A stretch of 64,000 nt of DNA from Aricia agestis (GCF_905147365.1 NC_056420.1:13402001-13466000), one strand, 5' to 3'; counted from the first letter of the stretch, positions 1-10,925 are shown. Numbers and translations are program-made. Notes: generated by a model from the letters alone, not told the origin.

Positions 1-484
1 TTTACTTTGCTCGGACTGTACAGTTTAAACCATCAATAAAATCAAAACGATACGGACATTGTCTTGTCCATTGTATTATGCAAAGCTGGTCATATAATGC
101 AAGTCGGAGCGTATAGCGCAGCCATTACACCTATTAGATATTTAGTTCCGAACACTGATTCCTGTGCCACAGTAATTGTTATTGCTTTAGCTTTAATCTG
201 TAATGCCAATGGAAGTTTCCCGGAGTGTGCATATTGTGTTCTATGGTAGCTTAGAATGTTGTTAAACTTTGACTTAGAAAACGATATTCTGATGTTATCC
301 AACATGATGGACATATCAGAATATTGACGACAGAATATCAGAACGTTGCGTTGTCTAACGTCGAACCAAGCTTTTTATTTACTCTATATTCTGGTACTGC
401 ACTCTAGCCTCAAATCATTGCAATATATTATAATATCCTATTTGGCAACATGTAGATAAATGATAATATTATGAGTTACTTATA
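1..484. other. AT-rich DNA, nothing recognised
   Basis: No repeat, exon or RNA signal that I can support. Short open frames on both strands overlap each other and have no splice or start context. Confidence 0.5.
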
Positions 485-669
485 AAGCCCGTCACAGACT
501 TAGCTATAATATATATTAATATTTTTATAGCTGGGCATATTACTATATCTTTTCTATACTAATTTTTGCGTGACCGCACACTCAGCTATAATATATATTT
601 CTGGTAGCTACTACATATATTATAGTACGGTATATTAATATATATTATAGCTAAGTCTGTGACGGGCTT
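485..669. mobile_element. MITE with 38-bp perfect terminal inverted repeats
   Basis: The left end (485-522, beginning aagcccgtcacagacttagc) is repeated as a perfect inverted copy at 632-669. The inside is AT-rich and has no open frame. The structure is that of a non-autonomous DNA transposon. No target duplication is clear, so the superfamily is left open. Confidence 0.75.
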
Positions 670-956
670 AATACTCGTATTTGTTTAAAAATCTTTGTGT
701 CAAAACTTTGAGTGACGTATTATGTGGATTCATTCATCGTCGTCACTCATCGGACGTCATTCATCCATGTAGAACGGCCCTTTTAACGTATTTTCCGATG
801 CCCTTCACCGTTTTTTGGCTGACGTTACTCACGTCGAATCACGTTCACGTGAAGGCGCGAAGTGCGCGGCGGTTCCGCTTATATTACCTTAATTCAATAA
901 ACACAATATTCGACGGCGCTCAGGGCTGCCACTGCCGAAATATTTCATCATTTATG
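670..956. other. Mixed-composition stretch, no feature assigned
   Basis: The segment at about 710-900 is GC-richer than its surroundings and carries an AATAAA at about 895. A plus-strand frame of 93 codons spans it. Without splice sites or a recognisable domain I do not call a gene. Confidence 0.3.
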
Positions 957-1010
957 TTGTAAATGGCCCGGCAAACGTTGTTTTGCCATATACATCGTAC
1001 TATATTATAA
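957..1010 (-). mobile_element. Helitron-like terminal fragment
   Basis: The reverse complement carries the ...caacgtttgccggg... terminus that also ends the elements at 18304-18502 and 25870-26184. Only the terminal piece can be followed. Confidence 0.45.
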
Positions 1011-1137
1011 AATATCCCCTTGAATCACTCTAGGTATTCATTTAAAAATCCGCGCCAAAATCTATTGCGTAGGTACTTTGACAGGTATTATTATGTAATG
1101 ATGTTTATTTGCTATATGCAGATATAATATTATGTTG

Positions 1138-1168
1138 TCTATACTAATATTATAAATGCGAAAGTATC

Positions 1169-1205
<37 letters not shown>

Positions 1206-2073
1206 AAGGCTGTCTGTCTGTCTGTCTCGCTTTCACGCCAAAACTACCGAACCGATTGTGATGAAATTTTGTATACAGATAGTCTAAAGCCTGAGAAAGG
1301 ACATAGGCTAATTTTTCGATTGTTATTTCTTTTTTACGTTATTTAATAAGTCAGTATTTTATATTATATACAGTGACGTAACCTTAAACCTATCAATGAT
1401 AAATAGTTTATGGGTAATCTATACTTATATACTATATACTAATATTATAAATGCGAAAGTATCTCTGTCTGTCTGTCTGTCTGTCTCGCTTTCACGCCAA
1501 AATTACCGAACCGATTGTAATGAAATTTTGTATACAGATAGTCTAAAGCCTGAGAAAGGACATAGGCTACTTTTTTACTGGAAAAAAGGGTTGTAAGGGG
1601 GTGAAAATACGAAAATTTGTTCAAATTAAGTTAGTTCCAAAAATGCATACTAGATGGCGCCGTGCGTCTCTTACATCGCGCTAACGCTTGCCTAACATAT
1701 TTCTATAAGAGGTGGTATCATTATACATTCGTGTTTCGATTTTTTTCGATTGTTATTTCTATTTTACGTTATTAAATAAGTCAGTAATTTATATTATATA
1801 CAGTGACGTAACCTTAAAGCTATCAATGATAAATAGTTTATGGGTAATTTATGGGTAAAGTTGTGTAATTGGGGGGCTAAATAAGCTTTAAAATTTGGCA
1901 TAATATATTATAAAGTTTAATTTTAAAAAGTGAAATATTATGTGCACACTGCACAGCTGTTTTGATTTAAGGGGTACCAGGGTTTTTTTTATAAAAGATT
2001 TTGACACCAATTTTGTTGACATCGCGCGCTATAAACTGAAGTCCACGCGGACGAAGTCGCGGGCAACAGCTAG
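1138..2073 (+). mobile_element. Helitron-like non-autonomous element with a duplicated body
   Basis: It starts TCTATACTAATATTATAAAT and ends ...gggcaacagCTAG followed by T. TC...CTAG ends inserted before T fit Helitrons, and the 5' sequence fits the lepidopteran Lep1-type family as I know it. The head recurs at about 1436. The segment at about 1303-1400 recurs at about 1737-1860, so the body is tandemly duplicated, the second copy carrying about 140 bp extra. A CTGT microsatellite expands behind each head. No Rep/helicase frame is present. Confidence 0.6.
1171..1231 (+). repeat. (CTGT)n microsatellite
   Basis: Two runs of CTGT/GTCT separated by a short interruption, inside the head of the Helitron-like element. 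A shorter run lies behind the second head at about 1465-1486. Confidence 0.9.
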
Positions 2074-2269
2074 TAAGTTATAACTGAGAGTAAACTATAA
2101 TATGTATCTACATTAATATTAAAAATGCATTAGATTACCGCCTTTTTCTCTAATCTAGTCTAAATGTAACCGCAGCTAAGTTATACAAACTAGGTTTTTA
2201 GCTGATGTAAATAAATTAGGGTCTTATTTTAGGCATTCACTGTAAGTAGCAGGAGTCCTAAACATAAAA
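2074..2269. other. AT-rich spacer, nothing recognised
   Basis: Lies between the Helitron-like element and the large inverted repeat. No feature supported. Confidence 0.5.
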
Positions 2270-4119
2270 TACGGTCCCATCCTGAAGAAAGCGTGAAACT
2301 TGGCATGAATGTAGCTGTCATATGTGTGCTTCAATGTAGATATGGAAGCACGTCCAGAAATAATGTTTTCCCCCCTTCCCCCCTCTTTTTATCTCCCTCA
2401 TTTCGGTTTTTCGAATTTTCAACGAAAACGATAAGACTGAGGAGTTTACTCTTCAAAGAAGAAATCATCGCCGATAAATTACCTACACAACGATACTACA
2501 TTATATAGTGGTAAGATTAATATATTTCTGTATACAGCCACCAACGTATTAGGAAATTGTAAAAAAAGGGTAACTTTTTTTTCTTGCTCCATTTATAGGA
2601 AAATGACAAGAGTGGTGATAAAATAGGCTAAAGAAGTTAGATACCTTATACATTGAGCTACAAAATGACATCTATTTCATAGTCGTAGGGGCATTACTTC
2701 CAGAGTTACAGCTTGCCGCGTCCGACTCAAGTACACGTTTTTTTACCTTTTTACAATTGCTTAGATTTAGAGCTAACGGTTTCAAGAAATTTATTAAAAA
2801 TACAGTAAAATACAGTGAAAATTATGTAGTTGTCATATATGTCCTTTAATGTGGATATAGAAGCATGCCAAAAAATTATTTTTTGAATCCGTCTCCATCC
2901 GATTTAAAAGTATCGGATGCGAAGTCGGAACTCGGAACCGTTCCGATTAGGTATAGGTCTCAGTACGCGCGCTGTGGCCTAATTCAATTAATGTCAAAGT
3001 AATGAAGTCTGGATTTACTTACCTCTTCAGATAACACTCTCTCACACTTGTAAAATACTTCAGTGTTTTAATAATGATCACAACTCGGGATTCGTAACTA
3101 GCGTGACACTGGCGGAGCAGTGATGCAACGCACATCCGCGTAGCTCAGACGAAGCGGGCGGACTGATCGGTCAGTTGTCGTTGCCCGTCAGGTCGGGCAG
3201 GCAAGGCTACATCCCACTCCACCGCCCCGCACCCCTACTGTCGCCATAGCTTTGCTTTTAGGTATTTATTACACAAAATATAGTACTATCTATGGTAAAA
3301 TGTTTGCATTAAGAAAAAAACTTCAAAGTTGCACGTACATATTTTGTAAACTATAAGTCCTATCAACATACGTCCAAAAACAATATTGTAGAGAATTTAA
3401 TAAACAATATATTGTTCTTTGATAGTTTTCTGATAGCTGAAACCGTTTTCATAAAAAATAAGAAAAACCACGATTTAGCATATATGAAGGCGGGGAGGGA
3501 ATGATGGGGGGGGAAAAAATAATTTTTTGGCATGCTTCTATATCCACATTAAAGCACATATATGACAACTACATAATTTTCACTGTATTTTACTGTATTT
3601 TTAATAAATTTCTTGAAACCATTAGCTCTAAATCTAAGCAATTGTAAATAAAAAGGTAAAAAAACGAGTACTTGAGTCGGACGCGGCAAGCTGTAACTCT
3701 GAAAGTAATAACTACGACTATGAAATAGGTGTAATTTTGTAGCTCAATGTATAAGGTATCTAACTTCTTTAGCCTATTTTATCACCACTCTTGTCATTTT
3801 CCTATAAATGGAGCAAGAAAAAAAAAGTTACAATTTCCTAATACGTTGGTGGCTGTAAACAGAAATATATTAATCTTACCACTATATAATGTAGTATCGT
3901 TGTGTAGGTAATTTATCGACGATGATTTCTTCTCTGAAGTGTAAACTCCTCGGTCTTATCGTTTTCGTCGAAAATTGAAAAACCGAAATGAGGGAGATAA
4001 AAAGAGGGGGGAAGGGGGGAAAACATTGTTTCTGGACGTGCTTCCATGTCTATATTGAAGCACATTTATGACAGCTACATTCATGCCAAGTTTCATGCTT
4101 TCTTCAGAATGGTACCATA
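2270..4119. repeat. 1.85-kb long inverted repeat (foldback) with about 610-bp arms
   Basis: The left arm (about 2270-2884) and right arm (about 3514-4119) match as reverse complements along their whole length, roughly 90% by eye. Matching landmarks include the C-run/G-run at about 2370 and 4005 and the 'gcatgcc' block at about 2864 and 3529. The roughly 630-bp loop is not duplicated and holds the promoter and first-exon candidate described separately. It may be a foldback transposon or an inverted duplication around a promoter. A transcript through both arms would form a very long hairpin, a possible source of endogenous siRNA. Confidence 0.8.
3023..3164 (-). promoter_or_regulatory. Candidate core promoter (Inr + DPE) and first exon
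   Basis: On the minus strand TCAGTC matches the arthropod initiator, with the A (+1) at 3164. GGATGT occupies exactly +28 to +33 and matches the DPE consensus RGWYVT. The segment is GC-richer than its surroundings and ends in CTGAAGAG|GTAAGT, a near-ideal splice donor (exon end 3023). From an ATG at 3135 the frame stays open to the donor (37 codons plus 2 nt, beginning MCVASLLRQC). It could be a short coding first exon or 5' UTR. The downstream gene would lie left of the window. I recognise no protein family. Motif spacing is seen directly; promoter activity is inferred. Confidence 0.4.
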
Positions 4120-4354
4120 AAATTGATTTTTGTTAGGACAAGGAGCCGTACTAAAGTGACTTGTGGAAAAATATATCTTAAGCAGACGTTAATCAAGATT
4201 AAGATTTATTATAATTAGCGTATTTTTCGGTACAGACAATAGATTTTAATTAACTTAAGCATTTTTCCACGTTGACAAGTCGAGCGATTACGAATGTAAA
4301 GGCTGTAGAAACTAGAAATACATCTACAATATACATGTATTTCTTTATATGCTC

Positions 4355-4550
4355 CTAGCTGACCCGGCAAACGTTGTTTTGATATAAATTATAAATTATT
4401 TCTAATATCAATATAAAAAGTAGATCAAACCTATTATGCCTAACGAATGTACATGTGTATACATACATACAAGAATTCATTAAAATCGGTTGAGCCGTTT
4501 AGGAGGAGTTCACGGACAAACACTGTGACACGAGAATTTTATATATTAGA
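4355..4550 (-). mobile_element. Helitron-like element, minus orientation
   Basis: The reverse complement starts TCTAATATATAAAATTCTCG and ends ...cgggtcagCTAG. The ends match the family seen at 6703, 8876 and 25870, with an internal part containing a different spacer. Confidence 0.55.
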
Positions 4551-4719
4551 TGCACTTTATATTTTGTGATTGCCCGTTATTATCGACGTCATTTGTGCTT
4601 GCAATAGATAACTTCACAATCATCGTGGCAATTATGGCTATTTATTATGTCCCAACGTGGAGAGAAGCCTTTAAGTCTATAAAATAAGACCGATCGATCC
4701 GATCCTTATCACCTTGATG

Positions 4720-5026
4720 AGTGGCACTCTTCCACCGTGCCTTTTTCGTGCAATTTTCTGCCGCGCACTGTAAAGCTCTAGAACGATCTATCGCCAGCAG
4801 TATTTCCGGCCCAATACGACATACAAGCCGTCAAATCAACTACCTTCACCCATGGACACTCGCAACATCAGAAGAGGTGGCCGAACTTTTAAGAGGGAAT
4901 ACAGAGCGTATTCCCTCTTAAAAGTCCGGCCACCTCTTCTGATGTTGCGAGTGTCCATGGGTGAAGGTAGTTGATTTCTATCAGGTAACCCGTTTTCTCG
5001 TTTTCCCCCTTATTTTATATAAAAAA
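4720..5026 (+). mobile_element. LINE 3' fragment whose tail is folded back
   Basis: The plus frame at about 4722-4835 reads like the C-terminal part of a non-LTR retrotransposon ORF2 (NFLPRTVKL, a stop, then NDLSPAVFPAQYDIQ). Next come the tail sequences shared with the GC-rich retroelement and a short A tail. The tail is present as a 70-bp inverted repeat: arms 4833-4902 and 4908-4977, 5-bp loop, one mismatch. Both arms come from the LINE tail, so the inversion arose during or after insertion. Defective. Confidence 0.6.
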
Positions 5027-5589
5027 GATCTGACAGATCGCAGGTACTGACAATACACAATACGAGTCCGGTTAGGTCGACCTACGTCCGTCCGACTCGA
5101 TTCGATCAGACTCACCGTATATGTAATCCTTTAGGATCCATTTATATTTACCCCGCGCGGTTTAGCGGCCAAACAGCTCTTTCGCGAACGCCTATAAAAC
5201 CAGCCCTAATAGGTGTACTATTAACTGTTATTTATTTTAATGTGGAAAAACCTATAAAACCCATAGGTCCAGACTTCAGCACTCAATTGACCGGCAATTT
5301 ATGAAGATGCATATGACAACAGTGGCCATTAAAGAGAATAATCGACTGAAATAATATATTAAAGTGAAAAATTATTCTGAATAATTAAATACGCAAAACT
5401 TCTATAGACTTACTGTTGTGCCATTTATGTTATTGTCATTCTTAAATTAGGCGTTCATCACATACGATGAAAATTGTATGTTCTTATTTCAAATGCAGAA
5501 TCATAAAAAAAATATACAAAAATGATCGCTACAGAATTAGGACAGAAGGCTTAACAAGCCTATTATAAATCCAGGCTTCGCGTTTCCTT
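5027..5589. other. No feature recognised
   Basis: Moderately AT-rich sequence. No repeat partner elsewhere in the window and no supported exon. Confidence 0.45.
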
Positions 5590-5795
5590 GTTAGTCATCC
5601 TTACTGATATTATAGATGCCAAAGTGTGCTGTCTGATTGTTTATTCTTTAAGATAAACCACTAAACGGATTATGACGAATGGTATGGAGAATCTTTGAGT
5701 CCCGGGAGAGGATAAAGCATACTTTTTATCCTAGAAAAATGTACGGCTCCGATCACAACAACATTACGGTTAACAACGAAGTTGCAGGCATTGAC
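5590..5795 (+). mobile_element. Diverged Lep1-type Helitron fragment
   Basis: Keeps the order of landmarks of the family: 'gatattatagatgccaaagt', then 'gagtcccgggagaggata', then a 'ttttatcctagaaaaatgta' block. Both ends are eroded. Confidence 0.5.
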
Positions 5796-6702
5796 TCGTA
5801 CTTTTTATTACGTCATTTCAACTCCCAACTTCTACCTACTAGCCAGCAAGAGTTATTCCACATATGCTCAGCCCTGGCCAGCTGGTTCCTGGTTTATGCG
5901 AACGTAAAGAGCTCCATTATCGCACCCTGCGTAGTGCCAACCCTGCGGTTCATACGTGCCAGTCACTTGCTTGCCAGATGGCTTACAAGTAAACGAATGC
6001 TGGCTTTGTGATGTAAAGTTATTAATATGGCGAGTATACAATGTGTCCCGACACCGGTGTCCGATCCTTTAATGTCATGATCTATGGCATATTTTATCGA
6101 CAAATTGGCTCTCAATTTTTTTTATCTCACTCACGGTTGTAAAATGGCAGCCATTTTAGTTTTGATCAGTACTTCTCATATAAATATCTCATGAAGATAA
6201 AAAAGGTCTCATTTGATAGCTAAACTTGTGGACTATGCTTAAACAGGCAATATGTTATAAATTTCGTGGAATTAAACATAGAAAAACCAAAGTTTAAGAA
6301 AAAAAATGTGTATTTTTTAATTAATGGCTTTTTGTGAAAAATCTAGTGCATTAAACTGGTTCTTTTTTATTTTAAAATGCATCTCCGTGAGGCGTTGCGG
6401 TCAAAATTGACCCTTAATGTCATTTACGCCAGGCTCTTGCACTGGCACGAGTGGCTGGCACGTGTGGCGCCACAACTTTTATTTCAGGTTTTATTCACCT
6501 GCGTACAACGATAAATTGCATGAATAATACATCGATCCGCGATTGTGCCGCTAACTACCGCCAATAATAAATTCACGGTTATCGCCATGTATATTTATCA
6601 CCCTGTATATAGCGACGTATATTTACCACCCGTGTATATTATCGCGCGGTATAATAATATAATTGTACGGCTTTTATGTATGCTGTATATTAAAGCAGCT
6701 TA
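5796..6702. other. No gene recognised
   Basis: A plus frame continues from the Helitron to 6011 but starts inside the repeat, so I reject it as a gene. The TGGC/GCCA-rich blocks at about 5875-5980 and 6425-6475 may belong to an old element. No termini found. Confidence 0.35.
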
Positions 6703-7069
6703 TCTTATATATAAAATTCACGTGTCACAATGTTAGTTACCGTAGGTACTCCTCCGAAATGGCTTTACTGATTTTTACTAAATTTTATATGCATATTCAG
6801 TAGATCTGAGAATCGGCTACTGGCTACTTTTTAACCGACTTCCAAACAGGAGAAGGTTATATTTTCGGTTGTGGATATATATTTTTTATTGATAAGTGCA
6901 TTTGTTGAATAAATAATAGTAAATTATTACAACTCGAGACTGATGACGACTATTGTTTGTGCGACGGGATAGCGGTGGACGTTGCCATGGTGACATACTT
7001 ATTTAGTCACTTCAATAAAATAATATAGGCGAAATACTTTATATGGAAAAACAACAACGGGACAGCTAG
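6703..7069 (+). mobile_element. Helitron-like element, family 2
   Basis: Starts TCTTATATATAAAATTCACG and ends ...acgggacagCTAG|T. It is nearly colinear with 8876-9187 and 25870-26184 but carries an extra block of about 50 bp at about 6832-6880. No coding capacity. Confidence 0.65.
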
Positions 7070-7104
7070 TAATATTATTTAATAATATTACTAGCTGTCC
7101 CGTT
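7056..7104. repeat. Perfect 24-bp palindrome over the Helitron 3' end
   Basis: Arms 7056-7079 and 7081-7104 with a 1-nt centre. Each arm contains the 3' terminus (cgggacagctag) plus ten bases outside the CTAG end, so two 3' termini face each other across the insertion junction. Confidence 0.85.
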
Positions 7105-7184
7105 TTATATTATTTAATAATGTTTAGAACACGCAGCTAAGCAAAAAGCTATAAAGAAACTCAATGAAAGAAAGTGTCAAGTAT

Positions 7185-7770
7185 TTTTTTATCGCGCGGT
7201 AAACATACATCCTTCCGGGATAAAAAGTATCCTATGTCCTATCTCGGGACTCAAAGTATCTGCATACCAAATTTTAGCAAAGTACCGCGCGGAAACCATA
7301 CATTATTCCGGGATGAAAAGTATGTTATGTCCTTTCCCGGGGCTCAAAGTATCAGTATACTACAGACATAGATCAAGATAGATACCGCATGTGTATGTAC
7401 GTCGCGTGCCATATCGCGTTCCCAAACGACGAGCAATGCTCGTCTTTCGAAAGTCTGTTCTTAAGCCTGCTATCAGAATCGGACGTCAATCGGAATTTTA
7501 AAAATGCCTAAATGCCTAAAAGTTCCGTATTGAGCTGTAGAAATTCAAATAGAAACGTTGGCCAAGATAATGGACACGTTTCTTATCATTTCTTATCACA
7601 GTAGGTAGGAAAAAAGTGACACGCTCGTTTCCATACAAGTGGAGAGACATGCGGTATCTATCTTGATCTGTGTCTGTGCTCTATACCAAATTTTAACAAA
7701 ATCGGTTCAGCTGTTTGGGCGTAAAAAGGTAACAGACAGACACACTTTCCCATAACATTAGTATGGATAT
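7185..7770 (-). mobile_element. Lep1-type Helitron fragment, split by a MITE
   Basis: The reverse complement has the usual order: 'tactaatgttatgggaaag' head, the 'gggactcaaagtat' block, the 'cgcgcggtaaac' block near the 3' end. The block at 7190-7260 recurs at 7283-7350, a partial internal duplication. A separate TIR element (7362-7677) interrupts it. Confidence 0.5.
7362..7677. mobile_element. MITE nested in a Helitron fragment
   Basis: Terminal inverted repeats of about 30 bp beginning acagacatagatcaagatag (left) and its complement (right). The Helitron sequence resumes on both sides, which dates this as the later insertion. Confidence 0.65.
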
Positions 7771-8105
7771 TATCCCAGCTTAAAACTAGCGTACACAACA
7801 CATTCAATGCTCAGTGAATAGTGATACAGCGATGTCGTGAGTCGTCTTTGATGTTATGTTTGCGGTTGGCTTGTTAAGGCCCCACGCTAAATTAATTTAG
7901 TTTGAAACGTGTATCCATAGATAATTCGGAGAAGTTTGAATTTCAATGTATTATTTAGGATATTTCGAAATGCTGTGAGTTTTTGGAATATGTGTAAATG
8001 TACGTACTAAAAGCTTTTATTAGATCGGATATAATACTGTCACGATTGAAAAATAAAATTATCTCTAGTAGAGTGAAGTTTCCTTTACAAAGAATTTACA
8101 ATAGA
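7771..8105. other. No feature recognised
   Basis: AT-rich single-copy-looking sequence. No exon or repeat supported. Confidence 0.45.
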
Positions 8106-8456
8106 TTTTTTTAAAATGAAATAAGGGGGCAAACGAGCAAACGGGTCACCTGATGGAAATCAACTTCCGTCGCCCATGGAAGCTGCTTTCCTTGCTTGCT
8201 TGACGTCGCAGCATCAGAAGAGCTGCAGGTGCGTCGCCGGCCTTTAAAGAGGGAATAGGATAATAGGGGAGGTTAGGGAAGGGAATAGGGGAGGGCCTAC
8301 CTTCCCCTAGAAGGAAATAGGAGAGTGTAGGGAAGAGGGAAAAGTAGGAGATTAGGCCTCCGGTAAACTCACTCACTCGGCGAAACATAGCGTAAGCGCA
8401 GTTTATTAGCCCGTGGTATTTCTCCGGTCGAGCCGGCCCATTCGTGTCGAAGCATG
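8106..8456 (-). mobile_element. GC-rich poly(A) retroelement, copy 1
   Basis: Minus-strand copy. In sense it has a GC-rich head (cgaatgggccggctcgaccg type), a CCCTA/TTCCC-rich middle, the tail 'ttaaaggccggcgacgcacc', and an A tail at the 8106 end. The head carries a deletion of about 30 bp compared with the copy at 26280. Frames across it are repeat-derived. Confidence 0.8.
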
Positions 8457-8508
8457 TTTCTCCCGAGTTAGAAATGTACTTACATTTCTAACTCGGGAGA
8501 AACATGCT
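8451..8508. repeat. Perfect 28-bp hairpin
   Basis: Arms 8451-8478 and 8481-8508 with a 2-nt centre, lying at the retroelement/MITE junction. Confidence 0.9.
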
Positions 8509-8866
8509 CCTACTATCAGTACAAATTCCAAAAGTTGGTTCTTAGGCAGATGGCGCGGCCTACGTAGTTTGGCTAGGTACGTAGAGTTATGAATGAAACT
8601 ATCAGCCGGCACTCGACAGTTCCCGACTACAGCTCGACAAGGCTTTAAACGAACGTGGGTAACATTGACGGGAGCGCTGCTGGTAAAGGAGAACTGTCAA
8701 ACACATGTCAAAAATGACGTTTTTGTATGATAGAAGCATTTAGTTCCTTTTCTCGCCACGTTCATATAGCCTTGTCGAACTGCAACATCGAATTGACATA
8801 ATCTGACCAAATGACGTAGGTCCGTCAACTGCCTATGAACCAATTTCTTTGATGGTACAACACCGA
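8509..8866. mobile_element. MITE of the 'tactatcag' family, interrupted
   Basis: Ends resemble the elements at 15777, 42752, 56724 and 56868: 'cctaggcag...acctacgt' on one side and 'tgacgtaggtccgtc...ttgatggtac' on the other. A second element (8631-8781) sits inside. Confidence 0.5.
8631..8781. mobile_element. MITE nested inside the 'tactatcag' MITE
   Basis: TIR starts agctcgacaaggctttaaac and is matched in reverse by 'gttcatatagccttgtcgaac'. The same element forms the core of the composites at 34661 and 62382. Confidence 0.6.
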
Positions 8867-8875
8867 GGTGGTGTA

Positions 8876-9187
8876 TCTTATATATAAAATTCTCGTGTCA
8901 CAATGTTAGGCCGCGTACTCCTCCGCAACGGCTTTACTGATTTTAACCAAAATTTATATGCATATTCAGTGGGTCTGAGAATCGGCTACTGGGTACGTTT
9001 TATATTGATATAAGTTCATTTGTTGAATAAATAATAGTAAATGATTACAACTCGAGACTGACGGCGACCATTGTTTGTGCGACGGGATAGCGATGGACGT
9101 TGCCATGGTGACATACTTATTTAGTCACTTCAATAAAATAATATAGGCGAAATACTTTATATGGAAAAACAACAACGGGACAGCTAG
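8876..9187 (+). mobile_element. Helitron-like element, family 2, full length
   Basis: TCTTATATATAAAATTCTCG start and ...acgggacagCTAG|T end, about 312 bp. A clean non-autonomous copy; its A+T-rich centre holds no frame. Confidence 0.7.
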
Positions 9188-9616
9188 TAATTTAATAAAA
9201 ATATTTAACTCTACAAGATCTGGTTATCTTTGCTTGGCATATTGAAAAAGTCGCTAATTGACAGACAAGAACAGACAATGTTGAAAGAAAGTTATACGCT
9301 GCATAAAATTTAATAGTGTGGGTTAAAGTAAAAGTTTGTAAAATAAATAAGGCAAAAGCTACAAAGAAATACTTTCACCTAATTTGTTCATTAATGAACT
9401 AAAAATAAATGTCTACAGAAGACACACGATAATACTAAAATAGATCAAAGCCACGTGTGTCTCTTCTCTCGTCAGTTTTGTAAAGTCTTAATTGGTATGA
9501 TGCTGTCAGTTCGTCTGGATCTTCTCAAAGATATAAAGCGACAAATTACAAAGTGACGCATTCGAAAATGTTACATATGGTATTTAGCCCCTATTTCACC
9601 AACGACTGTTAAATTA
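9188..9616. other. No feature recognised
   Basis: AT-rich sequence without a repeat partner that I could find. Confidence 0.45.
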
Positions 9617-9773
9617 AAGCTGAGGCTTAACCTACGCGTCAGTGACGGAGCGTCAAGTCGCGTCAAGTCGCGTCAAGTTGTCAAATGTGTGTTAAATTGT
9701 ATACAAAACACACATTTGACAATTTGACGCAACTTGACGCTCCGTCACTGACGCGTAGGTTAAGCCTCAGCTT
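9617..9773. mobile_element. Near-palindromic MITE
   Basis: Inverted arms of about 70 bp starting aagctgaggcttaacctacg. The left arm has an extra tandem 'gtcgcgtcaa' unit. The short loop contains 'aaattgtatac'. Confidence 0.75.
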
Positions 9774-9842
9774 AAATGCTCGAATTAATATCGAGTTACC
9801 TCTTTATTTTTTAGCGTATAATATAACAAATACTAAAAACAA

Positions 9843-10070
9843 AATAAATTGAATATTTAAGGGGGGCCCCCATACAACAAACGTGATTTTTTCGTCATTT
9901 TTTGCTTGGCATTAATAGACGACAGGACGGTTGAAATTTTCACAAAATTATCAGTTGTATTAAAATTCATTTGTATTCCATATAAAAAACTCAATTTTTG
10001 GCCTCTTGTCTCTATAATTGTACGGAACCCTTCGTAGGCTAGTTCGACTCGTACTTGGCCGATTTTTTCA
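9843..10070 (+). repeat. Dispersed repeat ending '...cactTGGCCG', copy 1
   Basis: Carries the blocks 'cccatacaacaaacgtgatt', 'aatttttggcct' and 'gtacggaacccttcgt' that recur at 25060 (-), 39893 (+), 44829 (+) and 61216 (-). Mechanism unknown; widespread in Lepidoptera as far as I know. Confidence 0.6.
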
Positions 10071-10465
10071 TATATTTAATGAAAGGGAAGATATGACTTT
10101 TTATTAACAAGCTGTTAACACTAACAGACTTTGGTGGAATTGGGCCTTAGTCGGATAATATAATGTTAGTCGGCAATCGGTGGTGCTTTATATTATAACC
10201 CAACTAAATAACACGGGTTTGCTATATTTTGCCTTTGAATCAATTTCAATAATGGCATATGAAATTAATGGCATTTGAAGTTAATTAACTACAGGAATAG
10301 TTCAGGTAACGGGGAACTTAGTAGATGAAATAACTTTCCTAGAAAAGTTGGCACCAGGCTTAAAGTATGTTTTGTGTTCAGTAGTTTTGTTGCTCATTAT
10401 ATTACTTCTTTGTTTGATTGTAATTAATATTATGAAAGGATATATCGGAGCGACATTATTCAAAT

Positions 10466-10610
10466 CAAATCATTTATTTCTGGCATCAGAGGCCCATAAA
10501 ACAAATACCTTAATCTAACATACATATTATAAAATTTTATATAATAAATACCTTAACACTAACATACATATTTTATATATACTTAAAAAATAATACTATC
10601 ACGTTTTACC
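10466..10610 (-). mobile_element. LINE 3'-end fragment
   Basis: The reverse complement contains 'tatgggcctctgatgccaga' followed by 'aataaatgatttgatttga', a typical non-LTR 3' end with a simple tail. It is shared with 33126-33290. The unit 'aataccttaa...catacatat' is repeated twice inside. Confidence 0.5.
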
Positions 10611-10925
10611 GGCGAAAATTATTGTTATAATTTTTGACCTAATTAAATAATCACCTCCAATCGTTGTGACATCCTTAGATTTATTTCAAACTGCTTGTGA
10701 TAATCGTATATTCTTATATTCAACTAATCTATAAATTTTTTGAGCATTTCAAGTTTCTATCCCATATCAATACGGGTGCAGCAATTTGTATGTATATGTG
10801 CCAGACAGCCACACTTGACTCAAATAAATTATTCATATTTAGGATTAGGGCCACTCAGTGAAACAGCATGAACAATGGACCCAGAATACTTATGCTGTAA
10901 CTTTGCAGAAGCACCTATGGATTAA

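Noticed and set aside
1138..2073. CTGT arrays considered as CRISPR-like or regulatory repeats
   Set aside because: They are ordinary microsatellites in the head of a Helitron-like element.
2270..4119. Long inverted repeat considered as LTRs of a retrotransposon
   Set aside because: The arms are inverted, not direct, and no gag/pol frame, primer-binding site or polypurine tract is present.
5679..6011. Plus frame of 110 codons
   Set aside because: The first third is Helitron sequence and the rest has no domain or splice support.
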